A stretch of 45,247 bases of DNA from the NCBI GenBank assembly GCA_018064725.1, contig JAGHUQ010000032.1:1-45247 (forward strand). Direction: 5' to 3'. The first letter of the stretch is position 1. Every line of letters begins with the position of its first letter. The stretch is from Candidatus Cryptobacteroides caccocaballi (GTDB taxonomy: Bacteria > Bacteroidota > Bacteroidia > Bacteroidales > UBA932). Shown piece after piece: positions 25,161 to 34,539 of the stretch. The notes beneath the pieces were generated by a model, which saw only the letters and a program-made list of their open reading frames with translations, did no database searches and was not told where the DNA came from. A program made the position numbers and the translations under genes.

Positions 25161-26119
25161 TGCTCGAATACTTCGACGTACATCGGATCGATGGTGTAAT
25201 CGATGACGTCAGAACTCTTGACCCTTAGCCGGACCGGACATTTTCCAGACCTCGACGCAAGGTAATCCTCATAATCGACATAGAGCATCGCCGACGTGCT
25301 GGGATCCGTAGCGAGCGGGAATGCGCAGCGGTACCTTATATCGGCAGACGACGGAACCACGACGAGCTTCTTATCTATCGGTTTGTTTACGATCTGGATA
25401 TCTGAAGTGGACGGTATGTCGACATAGCGCACAGCGGTGTACGAATACCTGACCTCGTCTTCGGAAAGACGGAGCCCCTTGATCTTGCTGAGCTTCAGGA
25501 CACCCTGTCCGTCATTGGTAATTCCGTTCTTATACATTTTAGCGGTAAACACCTCACCCACAGTGGAAAGACGGCTCTGTTCACCGTAGACAGTAACGCT
25601 GTCTGGCGACAGTCTGACTCCACCTGGAAGCATATATCCGGATTCGGCCTCGAATGAACCGTTGAGTACTACCGGCACCTTCCTGTGGCTGACAGGAGCG
25701 AATCTGAACATGACTGTGTCTGTCACGAAATACTCGACTACCGAGCCCTCTCCGAAGAGTTCATGGGAAAAACCCATAAGTTCCTTGGATGTGAGATAAT
25801 ATGTATCACCGCTCAAATGATGGAAGTCCTCGTCATGGATACTGATCACCTTATCGGAATGCCTCAGCTTCATATTGACTATGCTGAAGCCGATGCACCG
25901 CGCACGCGCGACGACCTCCGCGCTGTTCGTGGACAATTCGGCATGTCCCTCGATGCTGCTCTTGGCAACGACCTGAACAGACACGAAATCGGTGTACTTG
26001 AGAGCCAGGTTATGGATGAACCATATACTTAACGCCAAGAGGAGAGATGCCAGGAACACCGGCATATCTCCCCTGTCAAGTTTCAGGAACCTGGCAATCT
26101 TCCCGAGGATTTCCTTCAT
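25157..26119 (-). CDS. YbbR-like domain protein
   Basis: 320 residues. One N-terminal transmembrane helix (about 20-42, VFLASLLLALSIWFIHNLAL) is followed by an all-beta periplasmic region with YbbR-type repeats (VPVVLNGSFEAESGYMLPGGVRLSPDSVTVYG). In Bacteroidota this gene commonly sits between yajC and coaE, as here. YbbR proteins (CdaR in Firmicutes) can partner cyclic-di-AMP cyclases, but no cyclase is adjacent; a c-di-AMP phosphodiesterase-type gene does occur at 34572-36626. It overlaps coaE by 4 bp and lies 6 bp after yajC. Confidence 0.8.
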   Translation of the reverse strand: MKEILGKIARFLKLDRGDMPVFLASLLLALSIWFIHNLALKYTDFVSVQVVAKSSIEGHAELSTNSAEVVARARCIGFSIVNMKLRHSDKVISIHDEDFHHLSGDTYYLTSKELMGFSHELFGEGSVVEYFVTDTVMFRFAPVSHRKVPVVLNGSFEAESGYMLPGGVRLSPDSVTVYGEQSRLSTVGEVFTAKMYKNGITNDGQGVLKLSKIKGLRLSEDEVRYSYTAVRYVDIPSTSDIQIVNKPIDKKLVVVPSSADIRYRCAFPLATDPSTSAMLYVDYEDYLASRSGKCPVRLRVKSSDVIDYTIDPMYVEVFEQ

Positions 26120-26125
26120 TTCTGA

Positions 26126-26446
26126 TTACTGTCTGGCCGCGTCAGAGAAGTCTTTTACGACCGAAGTCTTGTCGACCTTGATCTTGACATTGTTGTCGAT
26201 CTCGAGGAGAAGGGTCTTCTCCTGAATTTCAACCACCTTGCCATAGATGCCTCCGATGGTGACAACCTTGTCGCCCTTCGAGAGTGAGTTACGGAAGTTC
26301 TCGAGTTCCTTCTGCTGCTTGCGCTGCGGACGAATCATGAAAATCCACATCACGATGAAGATGAGGATGAGCATGATCCACATTGACATTGCAGAACCCT
26401 GCTGTGCTGGCTGTGCAGCCTGGAGGAGGATGTAAAGCGTATTCAT
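26126..26446 (-). CDS. yajC: Preprotein translocase subunit YajC
   Basis: 106 residues: one membrane helix (about 20-38, MWIMLILIFIVMWIFM) followed by IRPQRKQQKELENFRNSL and GDKVVTIGGIYGKVVEI, the YajC hallmark. It is an accessory subunit of the Sec-DF-YajC complex in the inner membrane. It is second in the nusB operon. Confidence 0.95.
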   Translation of the reverse strand: MNTLYILLQAAQPAQQGSAMSMWIMLILIFIVMWIFMIRPQRKQQKELENFRNSLSKGDKVVTIGGIYGKVVEIQEKTLLLEIDNNVKIKVDKTSVVKDFSDAARQ

Positions 26447-26479
26447 ATCTTGTCTTTTATTTATTGCAAATATAGGAAA

Positions 26480-27400
26480 TTAATCCTTGTTGATGAGACC
26501 TTCGCTGCGGAGTTTCACCACGAGCCTGTCAAGGATACCGTTCACGAAAACGCTGCTCTTAGGAGTACCGTAGAACTTCGAAATCTCGACGTACTCGTTG
26601 AGAGACACGCGTACAGGTATAGAAGGGAAATTGCAGATCTCGCAGAGACAGCACACCATGAGGCAGACGTCGGTGGTCACGAGGCGGTCGCGATCGAAGC
26701 TCGGTACGGACTCAGAGATCATTGCCGAATACTTAGGATATGCGGCATAGGAAGTCTGGAGGAGCTTGAGCACGAATGCATGGTCGCTCTCGACTGCCTT
26801 TCCCTCCTTTGCGAGAATGTCGCTCTGGTAGAGAGGAAGCTGGCGCCAATGCTCACCGTCAGCGAATGCCTTGAAGGTCCTGCAGCACCATGTGAGGCAG
26901 TATGCAAGATCATCATTCCAGTTGATGTCCATGGACTCGAGAATCTCGTCAAGACCCTCTGCATCAACTATTTCCTCCTCGTAGATTCGGGTAAAGAGAC
27001 GGCAATCCTCAGCAAGCGAAGACTCCTCACGTGAGAGGTAGTCCGCATAATATTTCTTCTCGCAGATGGATGCGTAGATCTTCTTCAGAATGAGATCGTA
27101 CTGATCCCATGAATATTTGTACTTCTTCCAGGTCTTCTGGAAATCGATGTCTTCGTCGATAAGCTTCGCGAGCGCGTTGCCGACGAACTTTGCGTCAGGA
27201 ATCTTCTTCGTGCCAGCCACAGCCGTGAGGGCAGGTACGAGGCCGAGCATGAGGACATAGAGATTCCTTGTAGACTCGCATGACTCGGCAAGCAGCTTCT
27301 CTGCATCCGAGATGGAGGTATCTGCGCCGCTTTCCCTTAGAATTACACTGCTGTAAAGAGCTTTGAAGGCTTTGATCCTCAATATACGTCTATTCAACAT
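26480..27400 (-). CDS. nusB: Transcription antitermination factor NusB
   Basis: 306 residues, longer than the ~140-residue E. coli protein; a long form with extra N-terminal helical sequence is usual in Bacteroidota. N-terminal MLNRRILRIKAFKALYSS and the C-terminal NusB core (PVRVSLNEYVEISKFYGTPKSSVFVNGILDRL) are diagnostic. It binds boxA RNA with NusE for rRNA antitermination. It is first of a six-gene operon (nusB, yajC, ybbR-like, coaE-DUF5606, rimO, lipoprotein). Confidence 0.93.
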   Translation of the reverse strand: MLNRRILRIKAFKALYSSVILRESGADTSISDAEKLLAESCESTRNLYVLMLGLVPALTAVAGTKKIPDAKFVGNALAKLIDEDIDFQKTWKKYKYSWDQYDLILKKIYASICEKKYYADYLSREESSLAEDCRLFTRIYEEEIVDAEGLDEILESMDINWNDDLAYCLTWCCRTFKAFADGEHWRQLPLYQSDILAKEGKAVESDHAFVLKLLQTSYAAYPKYSAMISESVPSFDRDRLVTTDVCLMVCCLCEICNFPSIPVRVSLNEYVEISKFYGTPKSSVFVNGILDRLVVKLRSEGLINKD

Positions 27401-27422
27401 AATTTCATCATCAAAATTTGGA

Positions 27423-27430
27423 CAAAGATA
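27423..27430 (-). promoter_or_regulatory. -7 box for the nusB operon
   Basis: TATCTTTG on the minus strand fits TAnnTTTG, about 23 bp before the nusB ATG. The -33 region is a T-run without a clear TTTG. Confidence 0.6.
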
Positions 27431-27453
27431 CGCTCAATTCCCGAAAAAATCAT

Positions 27454-27461
27454 TATTTTTG
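27454..27461 (+). promoter_or_regulatory. -7 box for the PUR-like gene
   Basis: TATTTTTG fits TAnnTTTG, with a leader of about 27 nt before the ATG at 27493. It is divergent from the nusB box 23 bp away. Confidence 0.55.
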
Positions 27462-27492
27462 TTGATGTAAAGGCAATAAAAATCACTGTACC

Positions 27493-27834
27493 ATGAACCG
27501 CGAGGATTTTGAAGACAGCTACGCACAGGAGCGTAACGGCGAAGACGTTTATTCGAAGCCGGTAAGGGCGGGAAAGCGCACTTATTTCTTCGACGTCAAG
27601 GCCACAAAGGGAAATGACTTCTATCTTACCATCACGGAGAGCAAGAGAAGAGTCGAGAGGGACGGAACATTCTCGTATGACAAGCACAAGATTTTCCTGT
27701 ATAAGGAAGATTTCGAGAAGTTTGCCGACGGGCTCCAGGAGGTCGTGGATTACGTGAAACGGAACTGCGCCTACGACGTCGTCGAAAAGAAAGACGATGG
27801 AGGCTACACTGACGTCAAGTTCGAAGAACTTTAG
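27493..27834 (+). CDS. PUR-alpha-like nucleic-acid-binding protein (DUF3276)
   Basis: 113 residues. It contains one PUR-type repeat: VRAGKRTYFFDVKATKGNDFYLTITESKRR and KHKIFLYKEDFEKFADGLQEVVDYV. Proteins of this size in Bacteroidota and spirochaetes form dimers that bind single-stranded DNA or RNA. It has no signal peptide, so it is cytoplasmic. A terminator follows 15 bp after the stop, so it is monocistronic. Its target nucleic acid is unknown. Confidence 0.9.
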   Translation: MNREDFEDSYAQERNGEDVYSKPVRAGKRTYFFDVKATKGNDFYLTITESKRRVERDGTFSYDKHKIFLYKEDFEKFADGLQEVVDYVKRNCAYDVVEKKDDGGYTDVKFEEL

Positions 27835-27849
27835 AATATTGAAAAGCAT

Positions 27850-27877
27850 GGACGCGAGATGTTCGCGTCCTGTTTTT
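27850..27877 (+). terminator. Intrinsic terminator after the PUR-like gene
   Basis: GGACGCGA / TCGCGTCC perfect 8-bp stem with a 5-nt loop, followed by TGTTTTT. Confidence 0.88.
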
Positions 27878-27893
27878 ATAAAAAGAGACAGGC

Positions 27894-28307
27894 ATGAAGA
27901 CAAGTACGAAAATCATAACATTTCTTACTCTCCTATTGGTCATAATAGGCAGCATCACCTTCTACGTGCGCTATTGCTTCGTTTTCGGAGAAGGCGTGAA
28001 GGCAGGCGAACTCAACAGGGTCGTATACAAGGGATATGTGTTCAAGACCTACGAAGGCTACATAGTCCAGTCCGGATTCAATTCCAAGAGCGCAAGCAGG
28101 AATGCCAAGGCTGCAGCTCAGACCGGACAGGGAATTCAGTCCAATGAGTTCATGTTCTCAATCAAGGACAAGGCCATCGCCGACTCGCTCATGTACCACT
28201 GCGGAGGCAAGCAGGTCGAGCTGCACTACAAGGAGTACCTCGGAAAGCTTCCGTGGAGAGGCAAGGAGAAATTCATCGTAGACCGTATCGTTGCAGTACA
28301 CGACTAA
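27894..28307 (+). CDS. Small conserved membrane-anchored protein of unknown function
   Basis: 137 residues. One N-terminal hydrophobic segment (about 7-30, IITFLTLLLVIIGSITFYV) acts as anchor or uncleaved signal. The rest is a compact soluble domain with GVKAGELNRVVYKGYVFKTYEGYIVQSG and HYKEYLGKLPWRGKEKFIVDRI. I recognise this as a family conserved in Bacteroidota but know no function for it. It starts 17 bp after the preceding terminator and is 13 bp upstream of the S9 peptidase, so the two are probably co-transcribed. Confidence 0.75.
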   Translation: MKTSTKIITFLTLLLVIIGSITFYVRYCFVFGEGVKAGELNRVVYKGYVFKTYEGYIVQSGFNSKSASRNAKAAAQTGQGIQSNEFMFSIKDKAIADSLMYHCGGKQVELHYKEYLGKLPWRGKEKFIVDRIVAVHD

Positions 28308-28320
28308 ATCACAAGAAGAT

Positions 28321-30240
28321 ATGAGACGAATCCTGACTATTACCGCATTGTTCATCGCCACCGTCACGATGGCGCAGCCCGGCGTCGTAGCCGTAAGACC
28401 AGCCAATGCCTCCGACGGGAAAATACTCTCGATGGAAGAGACCATACTCAGCAGGACTCTGTCCCCTCAGATGGGCAAGGTTCGTGAGTATCTCCCCCAG
28501 TCTGCGGCCAAGCCTGAGGTCAAGGCATGGAGCAAGGACGGAAGCCTGTACATCGACAAAGGTGACGGTAAAGAAATCTGCGTCGCCAGGAGCGAGGCTG
28601 ACGGCATCGTATACGGAGAAACCGTCAGCAGGAATGAGTTCGGCATCAACGGCGGCATCTTCTGGAGTCCGGACTACAGCAAGCTGGCCTTCTACAGGAA
28701 AGATGAGACAAGGGTGACAAAGTTCCCGCTCTTCAACATAAGTTCGAGGACAGGAAACAATGTCGACATACGTTACCCTATGGCAGGTATGGATTCGGAA
28801 CTCATCACCCTCGGCGTGTATGACCTCGCAAGCGGATCTACAATCTACGTGAAGCCTACCGACTTCACCGAGGAACGCTATCTAACCAATATCAGCTGGT
28901 CTCCCGACAGCCGCCATATCCTCATTCAGGTACTTGACCGTGCACAGAGCCATGTACACATGAACATGTATTCTTCAGCTGACGGAAGCTTCGAGAAGAC
29001 CATTCTCACCGAGGAGAACGAAAGGTTCGTGGAGCCGAGCGACCCTGTATGGTTCGTGAAAGGCAGCGAGGACAAGTTCATATACCGTACCGATAACAGG
29101 GATGGTTATCGTAACCTTTACCTATGCGACTACGAAGGCAACGTGACTCGACTTACAGCAACCGATGCCGACGTCGAGTATGTGGGCAACGACGGCAAGT
29201 TCGTATACTATACCTCAGCTGAAGTATCACCTGTCGAAAACCATCTCTTCAGGGTCGAGCTGAAGAAAAAGAAGAATTCCTTCATTCCAGGAAAGGTGAC
29301 AAGGCTGACCTTTGCAGAGGGTTGGCACCAGATAGTCATGGATCCAGAATATGCCTATTTCATTGACGTCTACAGCAGCCTTTGCAATCCTGGAACTGCG
29401 GAGAAGGTCAGCTGCGACGGCAAGACACGTGAGCTTATCATGCAGGCGGAGGACCCTACACTTGACTACGCATACACGGAAATAGACCTCGGCACGATAA
29501 AGAGCGCTGACGGAAAGTTCGATAACTGGTACCGAATGATCAAGCCTATCAACTTCGACCCTAGCAAGAAGTACCCAGTGATAGTCTATGTCTATGGCGG
29601 TCCTCACTCCCAGATGGTTCAGGACAGCTATATGGCACAGCTGCGCAGGTGGGAGATGTATATGGCACAGAGAGGATATCTCGTATACGTTCAGGACAAT
29701 CGCGGAACTTCCAACAGGGGTGCCGAATTCGAGAAAGTGATCCATAGGCAGTGCGGTCAGGCAGAAATGGCGGATCAGATGGAAGGAATCAAGATGCTGA
29801 AGAGTCTCCCATACGTTGACGCAGACCGCATCGGCGTACATGGATGGAGCTACGGCGGATTCATGACCATTTCACTCATGACTAACTACCCTGACGTATT
29901 CAAGGTCGGAGTTGCAGGAGGTCCTGTAATCGACTGGAAATGGTACGAGGTAATGTATGGTGAAAGGTATATGGATACACCTCAGGAGAATCCGGAAGGC
30001 TTCGAGAAGACCAGCCTCATCAACAAGGCAAAAGACCTCAAAGGCAAACTCCTGATATGCCAGGGTGCAATCGACAATACCGTAGTCTGGGAACACAGCC
30101 TCAGTTTCGTGCAGAAATGCATTGAGGAGAACGTACAGCTTGACTATTTCCCTTACCCTCTGTCTGAGCACAACGTTTCCGGAACATGGAGGGTACACCT
30201 GATGGACAAGGTTTCGATGTACTTTGAGGATTACCTATAA
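28321..30240 (+). CDS. S9 family peptidase (dipeptidyl peptidase IV-like)
   Basis: 639 residues from MRRILTITALFIATVTMAQ, a signal peptide. An earlier ATG at 28291 overlaps the previous gene and is rejected. The N-terminal beta-propeller (DPPIV_N, about 100-400) is followed by the catalytic alpha/beta-hydrolase domain. The triad is Ser510 in HGWSYGG, Asp585 in GAIDNTV and His617 in SEHN. Like other periplasmic DPP IV or prolyl tripeptidyl peptidases of gut Bacteroidota, it should cleave X-Pro-type di- or tripeptides from peptide N-termini. Its stop codon overlaps the U-tract of a minus-strand terminator. Confidence 0.93.
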   Translation: MRRILTITALFIATVTMAQPGVVAVRPANASDGKILSMEETILSRTLSPQMGKVREYLPQSAAKPEVKAWSKDGSLYIDKGDGKEICVARSEADGIVYGETVSRNEFGINGGIFWSPDYSKLAFYRKDETRVTKFPLFNISSRTGNNVDIRYPMAGMDSELITLGVYDLASGSTIYVKPTDFTEERYLTNISWSPDSRHILIQVLDRAQSHVHMNMYSSADGSFEKTILTEENERFVEPSDPVWFVKGSEDKFIYRTDNRDGYRNLYLCDYEGNVTRLTATDADVEYVGNDGKFVYYTSAEVSPVENHLFRVELKKKKNSFIPGKVTRLTFAEGWHQIVMDPEYAYFIDVYSSLCNPGTAEKVSCDGKTRELIMQAEDPTLDYAYTEIDLGTIKSADGKFDNWYRMIKPINFDPSKKYPVIVYVYGGPHSQMVQDSYMAQLRRWEMYMAQRGYLVYVQDNRGTSNRGAEFEKVIHRQCGQAEMADQMEGIKMLKSLPYVDADRIGVHGWSYGGFMTISLMTNYPDVFKVGVAGGPVIDWKWYEVMYGERYMDTPQENPEGFEKTSLINKAKDLKGKLLICQGAIDNTVVWEHSLSFVQKCIEENVQLDYFPYPLSEHNVSGTWRVHLMDKVSMYFEDYL

Positions 30241-30272
30241 AAAAAAGCAGGATAGTTTCGCAACTCTCCTGC
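30239..30272 (-). terminator. Strong minus-strand intrinsic terminator overlapping the S9 stop codon
   Basis: On the minus strand GCAGGA-x-AGTT / AACT-x-TCCTGC with a GCGA tetraloop (30272-30247) is followed by eight T (30246-30239). On the plus strand the same hairpin has no U-tract, so its natural direction is minus. Confidence 0.8.
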
Positions 30273-30339
30273 CCGATCAGAAAAAAATTAGAATTGAAAG
30301 TGTGTGTTGTGTGAGATGAGTGGTGTTGACATTCATTCG
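30239..30339 (-). ncRNA. Putative small RNA convergent with the S9 peptidase gene
   Basis: A -7 box (30350-30343) and a strong intrinsic terminator (30272-30239) enclose about 100 bp on the minus strand without any gene downstream. The predicted transcript starts near 30339 and ends in the U8 tract. It has a T/C/A-rich central part and a 3' hairpin, the shape of a terminator-ended sRNA. A 19-codon ORF (MNVNTTHLTQHTLSILIFF, 30336-30277) begins almost at the predicted start; it may be a leaderless micropeptide or chance. No expression evidence is available. Confidence 0.4.
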
Positions 30340-30342
30340 CGA

Positions 30343-30350
30343 CAAATATA
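30343..30350 (-). promoter_or_regulatory. -7 box of the putative small RNA
   Basis: TATATTTG on the minus strand. No protein gene lies downstream on this strand before the terminator at 30272-30239. A plus-strand near-match, TATATTTC (30358-30365), faces the other way towards the AraC gene. Confidence 0.5.
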
Positions 30351-30439
30351 CATCTTTTATATTTCATAAAAGTAACATAAATAACATATTTTATATCAAT
30401 AATTTCCTCTAACCTAAAAATAAACGTTCTTAACCAAAT

Positions 30440-31279
30440 ATGAAAGTTGAAATTTTTGACAATACTCCGGAAGAAATAAGAAGACAGCGAATTCCGAACG
30501 TTAATGGATGGTACATCACCAACGATGAGATTTTCGCAATGATCTGTCTCGAGGGCAATGCGACTATGCAAGTCGAGACTGGGGAGGAGTTCATGCTCAA
30601 CAAGTATGACTATGCCCTTATTTTCGACAAAGGCTTCAAGCTCTGCGACAAGAGCGACAACTTCAGGATCCGCATAATCAAAGTAAGCCGCAAGTTTCTC
30701 GACAGCATAATAGACATGGACATGAGGCTTAACCTGAACAAGCTGTTCTGCCGTCCGAGAGTACTGAGGCTTACCAGCACTGAGCTTCGCATCTACGAGC
30801 TGGTCACCAAAGACCTACAGATTCTGCTCCGCTACGAGGACAGGAACTACTCGCGAGAGATCATCACCGGATATATCAAGGTATTTACATACACTTCCCT
30901 CTTCGCCATGGAGAAGAGGGAACAGTCAGAAGTCTACTCGACCAAGAGGGAGCACGAGATTTCCGACAAGTTCATAACTCTCGTCAGAGAGCATTATATA
31001 GAATCACGCCGTGTAAGCTTCTATGCAGAGAAGCTCAACGTGTCATCCAAGTATCTTTCCGTGCTTGTAAAGAAGGCGACAGGACGCCATCCTACGGAGT
31101 GGATAGATGACTATACCATTGACGAGATAAAGCAGCGTCTTGCGACCACCGACCAGCCGATGCAGAGCATCAGCTATGACCTCGGTTTCTCGACGCCGTC
31201 TCATATGACAAAGTTCTTTCACGACAAAACCGGCAAGACTCCAAAGGAGTATCGCCGGTCACATACAGTCAACAAGTAA
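30440..31279 (+). CDS. AraC family transcriptional regulator
   Basis: 279 residues. The N-terminal ~150 residues form a cupin-like sensing region (MICLEGNATMQVETGEEFML). The C-terminal AraC/XylS domain (about 175-275) has two helix-turn-helices: VSFYAEKLNVSSKYLSVLVKKATG and SISYDLGFSTPSHMTKFFHDKTGKTPKEYR. The ligand is unknown. It is monocistronic, preceded by a 160-bp AT-rich leader and convergent with clpX after only 9 bp. Target genes cannot be inferred; the S9 peptidase and the putative sRNA are neighbours. Confidence 0.9.
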   Translation: MKVEIFDNTPEEIRRQRIPNVNGWYITNDEIFAMICLEGNATMQVETGEEFMLNKYDYALIFDKGFKLCDKSDNFRIRIIKVSRKFLDSIIDMDMRLNLNKLFCRPRVLRLTSTELRIYELVTKDLQILLRYEDRNYSREIITGYIKVFTYTSLFAMEKREQSEVYSTKREHEISDKFITLVREHYIESRRVSFYAEKLNVSSKYLSVLVKKATGRHPTEWIDDYTIDEIKQRLATTDQPMQSISYDLGFSTPSHMTKFFHDKTGKTPKEYRRSHTVNK

Positions 31280-31288
31280 AGTCAAGCT

Positions 31289-32515
31289 CTAATTCTGCCT
31301 GAGCTTCTCTTGCGCATATTCAAGCGTAACGTGGAAGCTCTTCTTCTTGGTCGAAGGAGCCTCATACATGGCGTCCGTCATGATCTGTTCGCAGATACTG
31401 CGCAGACCACGGGCGCCTAATTTCTTTTCAATCGCAGTATCGACGATAAGATCGAGAACTTCAGGATCTACGATCAGTTCCTTATCATCGAGTTCGAACA
31501 TCTTGGCATACTGTTTCATGAGCGCGTTCTTAGGTTCCTTGAGGATCCTGAGAAGGGCTTCCCTATCGAGCTGATCAAGATAGGTTATGACAGGAAGTCG
31601 ACCTATGATCTCGGGAATAAGTCCATACGCACGGAGATCCTGTGCAGATACATACTGAAGAAGGTTATTCCTGTCTACCTGGTTCTTGGACGATGCGCCA
31701 AAGCCGATAACCTGCGTATTTAGTCTCTGCGCGATTCTACGCTCGATACCCTCGAATGCACCTCCACATATGAAAAGGATGTTCTGGGTATTTACGTGGA
31801 TGAATTCCTGCTCCGGATGCTTGCGGCCTCCCTGTGGAGGAACGTTGACTATCGAACCTTCGAGCAGTTTCAGCATTGCCTGCTGAACGCCCTCTCCGCT
31901 GACGTCACGGGTGATCGAAGGGTTGTCGCTCTTGCGTGCGATCTTGTCGATCTCATCGATGAACACTATGCCCCTCTCTGCCTTTTCCTGGTCATAGTCG
32001 GCTTCCTGAAGAAGACGCGAAAGTATGCTCTCAACATCCTCTCCCACATATCCGGCTTCAGTAAGAACTGTCGCATCAACAATGGTGAAAGGAACATCAA
32101 GAAGCTTGGCGATGGTCTTTGCCATAAGGGTCTTACCCGTACCTGTCGGTCCAACCATGAGGATATTGCTCTTCTCGAGTTCCATCCCGTCATCTGCCTT
32201 GCGGATCAGATTGTTGTTGATCCTCTTGTAATGGTTGTATACAGCCACGGAAAGGAGCTTCTTGCACCTGTCCTGTCCAATCACATACTCGTCGAGAGCC
32301 TTATGGATCTCAATAGGCTTGAGAAGCGAGAGTTCCTTCTCCTCAACAGCCTTCGCGCCCTTCCTTTTCCCCTTCTTCTCGAAATCCTGGATATATTCGT
32401 TACCCATCTTGACGCAGTCACTGCAAATGCATGCGTCAATACCCTGAAGCAGGAGCGGGACTTCAGCCTCGCTCCTGCCACAGAACATACAATATCTTGA
32501 TGTTTTCTTTGTCAT
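31289..32515 (-). CDS. clpX: ATP-dependent Clp protease ATP-binding subunit ClpX
   Basis: 408 residues. The N-terminal zinc domain has Cys9, Cys12, Cys31 and Cys34 (C-x2-C-x18-C-x2-C). The AAA+ domain has Walker A GPTGTGKT, pore loop GYVGED, Walker [10 protein letters not shown], and the IGF loop (VIGFGAS) that docks ClpP. It unfolds substrates for ClpP. Its ATG overlaps the clpP TGA by 1 bp (TGATG), coupling translation. Confidence 0.97.
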   Translation of the reverse strand: MTKKTSRYCMFCGRSEAEVPLLLQGIDACICSDCVKMGNEYIQDFEKKGKRKGAKAVEEKELSLLKPIEIHKALDEYVIGQDRCKKLLSVAVYNHYKRINNNLIRKADDGMELEKSNILMVGPTGTGKTLMAKTIAKLLDVPFTIVDATVLTEAGYVGEDVESILSRLLQEADYDQEKAERGIVFIDEIDKIARKSDNPSITRDVSGEGVQQAMLKLLEGSIVNVPPQGGRKHPEQEFIHVNTQNILFICGGAFEGIERRIAQRLNTQVIGFGASSKNQVDRNNLLQYVSAQDLRAYGLIPEIIGRLPVITYLDQLDREALLRILKEPKNALMKQYAKMFELDDKELIVDPEVLDLIVDTAIEKKLGARGLRSICEQIMTDAMYEAPSTKKKSFHVTLEYAQEKLRQN

Positions 32516-33180
32516 CAGACTCTCTTTTTCAGAATCTCATCAACCATTCCATATTCGAGCGCTTCCTGGGATGTCATCCAGTAGTCGCGATCCGCATCAG
32601 CTTCTATCTTCTCGATAGTTTGTCCGCTGTGCTCGGAAATGATCTTATAGAGTTCCTGTTTTGTCTTGAGTATTTCCCTTGCTGCAATCTCGATATCAGA
32701 GGCCTGACCGCTCGCGCCTCCGAGCGGCTGATGGATGAGCACACGTGAATGAGGAAGAGCCGACCTCTTGCCCTTTGCGCCTGCACAGAGGAGGACGGAT
32801 CCCATCGACGCAGCCATTCCGGTCACGATAGTCGCGACGTCAGGCTCAATGATCTGCATGGTATCGTAAATCGCAAGACCTGAAGAAACCTGTCCGCCAG
32901 GTGTGTTGAGATAAAGCGAGATGTCAGCAGAAGGATCATTGGATGCGAGGAACAGGAGCTGGGCTGTGATGATGTTGGCGACATCGTCGTCAACAGGCAC
33001 ACCAAGGAAGATGACCCTGTCCATCATAAGACGGCTGAAGACATCCATGGAAGCCACGTTGAGCTTCCTCTCCTCGATGATCGTAGGGTTGATATAGGAA
33101 TCAACCGTACTACGATAGTCATGCAGGGTCAGTGAACTGATACCTGCAGACCTCGCATATTTCTCAAACTCGCTGTTCAT
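32515..33180 (-). CDS. clpP: ATP-dependent Clp protease proteolytic subunit ClpP
   Basis: 221 residues. The Ser-His-Asp triad is Ser125 in GMAASMGS, His150 in VLIHQP, and Asp199 in DADRDYW. Spacing matches E. coli ClpP. The N-terminus is ~25 residues longer than the mature enzyme, consistent with an autoprocessed propeptide. It lies between tig and clpX, the conserved order. Confidence 0.97.
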   Translation of the reverse strand: MNSEFEKYARSAGISSLTLHDYRSTVDSYINPTIIEERKLNVASMDVFSRLMMDRVIFLGVPVDDDVANIITAQLLFLASNDPSADISLYLNTPGGQVSSGLAIYDTMQIIEPDVATIVTGMAASMGSVLLCAGAKGKRSALPHSRVLIHQPLGGASGQASDIEIAAREILKTKQELYKIISEHSGQTIEKIEADADRDYWMTSQEALEYGMVDEILKKRV

Positions 33181-33188
33181 CGTGATAA

Positions 33189-34502
33189 TTAAAGCTCGCG
33201 GAACTTAGCAACGGAAATTTTCTTCTTCTTGAGAGAGATGAGCTCGCGAACAGCGTTCACGGTCTTCTCGTTCTCAACCTGCTCGATGATACGACGGCTT
33301 TCCTTCTCCTGGCTGAGGATGTTCTTGGCAAATGCCTCAAGCTGCTCTTCAGGAACATTGTTCATGCCGTACATAGCGAACTGGTATGCAGCGTAACCCT
33401 TTGCAGAGTTCATTACGTCAGCCTCCTCGATCTTGACGCCAAGCTTCTCGATGAGATAGTCGCGTACAAGCTGCCAGCGGTAGTCCTCGATGAAGAGTGG
33501 CCACTCCTTCTCGATATCCTCCTTGGTGAACTTGCCATCGTTGGCAACGAAGATCCACCTCTTGAGGAACTTCTCAGGAAGCTCCATAGCTGCCTTTGAA
33601 ACGAGGTAATCCCTCATATCCTTCTGGAGACGATAATCAGCCTCCTGTACATACTCAGCCTTGAGTCTCTCCTCGATCTTTGCGTCGAACTCAGCCTCGC
33701 TCTTCACGTTGCCCTCGCCGAAGATCTTGTCGAAGGTCTCCTGAGTCATAGGAGCATCTACGAAAGTCTTGACGTTGGTGACGCTTACCTTGAACTCTGG
33801 GTTAAGAGTAGCAAGCTCATCCTTGGTAACCTTGAGCATAGCTGCACGGTCAGCCTCGTTGGTGAATGCCTCGTTGACATTTACGTTGAGAACATCACCG
33901 GCCTTGACACCTACGAATGCAGGACGGACATCCTCTGAGATTGAACGGAGTGCCACATAGGTACCCTCAACCTTCATACCCTCCTGCTCGAAGTCAGCGA
34001 TGATGAAATCATCAGCCTTTGCCTCAGTACCCTCCTCGAGTGAACCGTACTGACGGAGAAGGTTTGACTTCATCTCTGCCTTTGCCTCTGCAGTTGAAGT
34101 GATGGTATAGTATACAACCTCGTCGCTGCTGCTGAGCTCGAAGTCAAGAGTAGGGTTCTGAGCAACATCGAACTTGAACTCGAAGTCATTGCCGTCCTTC
34201 CACTCTACTGAAGGCTGATCCTCAGATGGAAGAGGCTCACCTACAGGCTTGATGTTGTTATCCTGGAGATACTTGCTGAGGGTCTCTGAGATCACGTCGT
34301 TCACTGAATCGACGAGAGCATTCTGGCCGTACATCTTCTCAACGAGAGATGCAGGAACCATACCCTTGCGGAAGCCCTTGATCTCTGCCTTGCGACGGAA
34401 ATCAGAGAGTTTCTTCTTTTTCTTGTCAGCATAATCTGCAGCCGCAATCTGCAGGGTGAGTTCGAGATTGAGACTGTCAATCTTGTTTTCTTTGATATTC
34501 AT
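33189..34502 (-). CDS. tig: Trigger factor
   Basis: 437 residues. The N-terminal ribosome-binding domain contains the signature GFRKGMVP. A divergent FKBP-type PPIase region (about 150-240) and a helical chaperone C-terminal domain follow. It is the first chaperone met by nascent chains. It heads the tig-clpP-clpX operon, with 8 bp to clpP and a consensus promoter at 34540-34570. Confidence 0.95.
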   Translation of the reverse strand: MNIKENKIDSLNLELTLQIAAADYADKKKKKLSDFRRKAEIKGFRKGMVPASLVEKMYGQNALVDSVNDVISETLSKYLQDNNIKPVGEPLPSEDQPSVEWKDGNDFEFKFDVAQNPTLDFELSSSDEVVYYTITSTAEAKAEMKSNLLRQYGSLEEGTEAKADDFIIADFEQEGMKVEGTYVALRSISEDVRPAFVGVKAGDVLNVNVNEAFTNEADRAAMLKVTKDELATLNPEFKVSVTNVKTFVDAPMTQETFDKIFGEGNVKSEAEFDAKIEERLKAEYVQEADYRLQKDMRDYLVSKAAMELPEKFLKRWIFVANDGKFTKEDIEKEWPLFIEDYRWQLVRDYLIEKLGVKIEEADVMNSAKGYAAYQFAMYGMNNVPEEQLEAFAKNILSQEKESRRIIEQVENEKTVNAVRELISLKKKKISVAKFREL

Positions 34503-34539
34503 ATTCTTATCTTATTGTTATTATTTCACGAAAGGGGTG

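Noticed and set aside
30101..30571. 156-codon minus-strand ORF across the S9/AraC gap
   Set aside because: It overlaps two real genes antisense, has no domain, and does not match the predicted small transcript boundaries.
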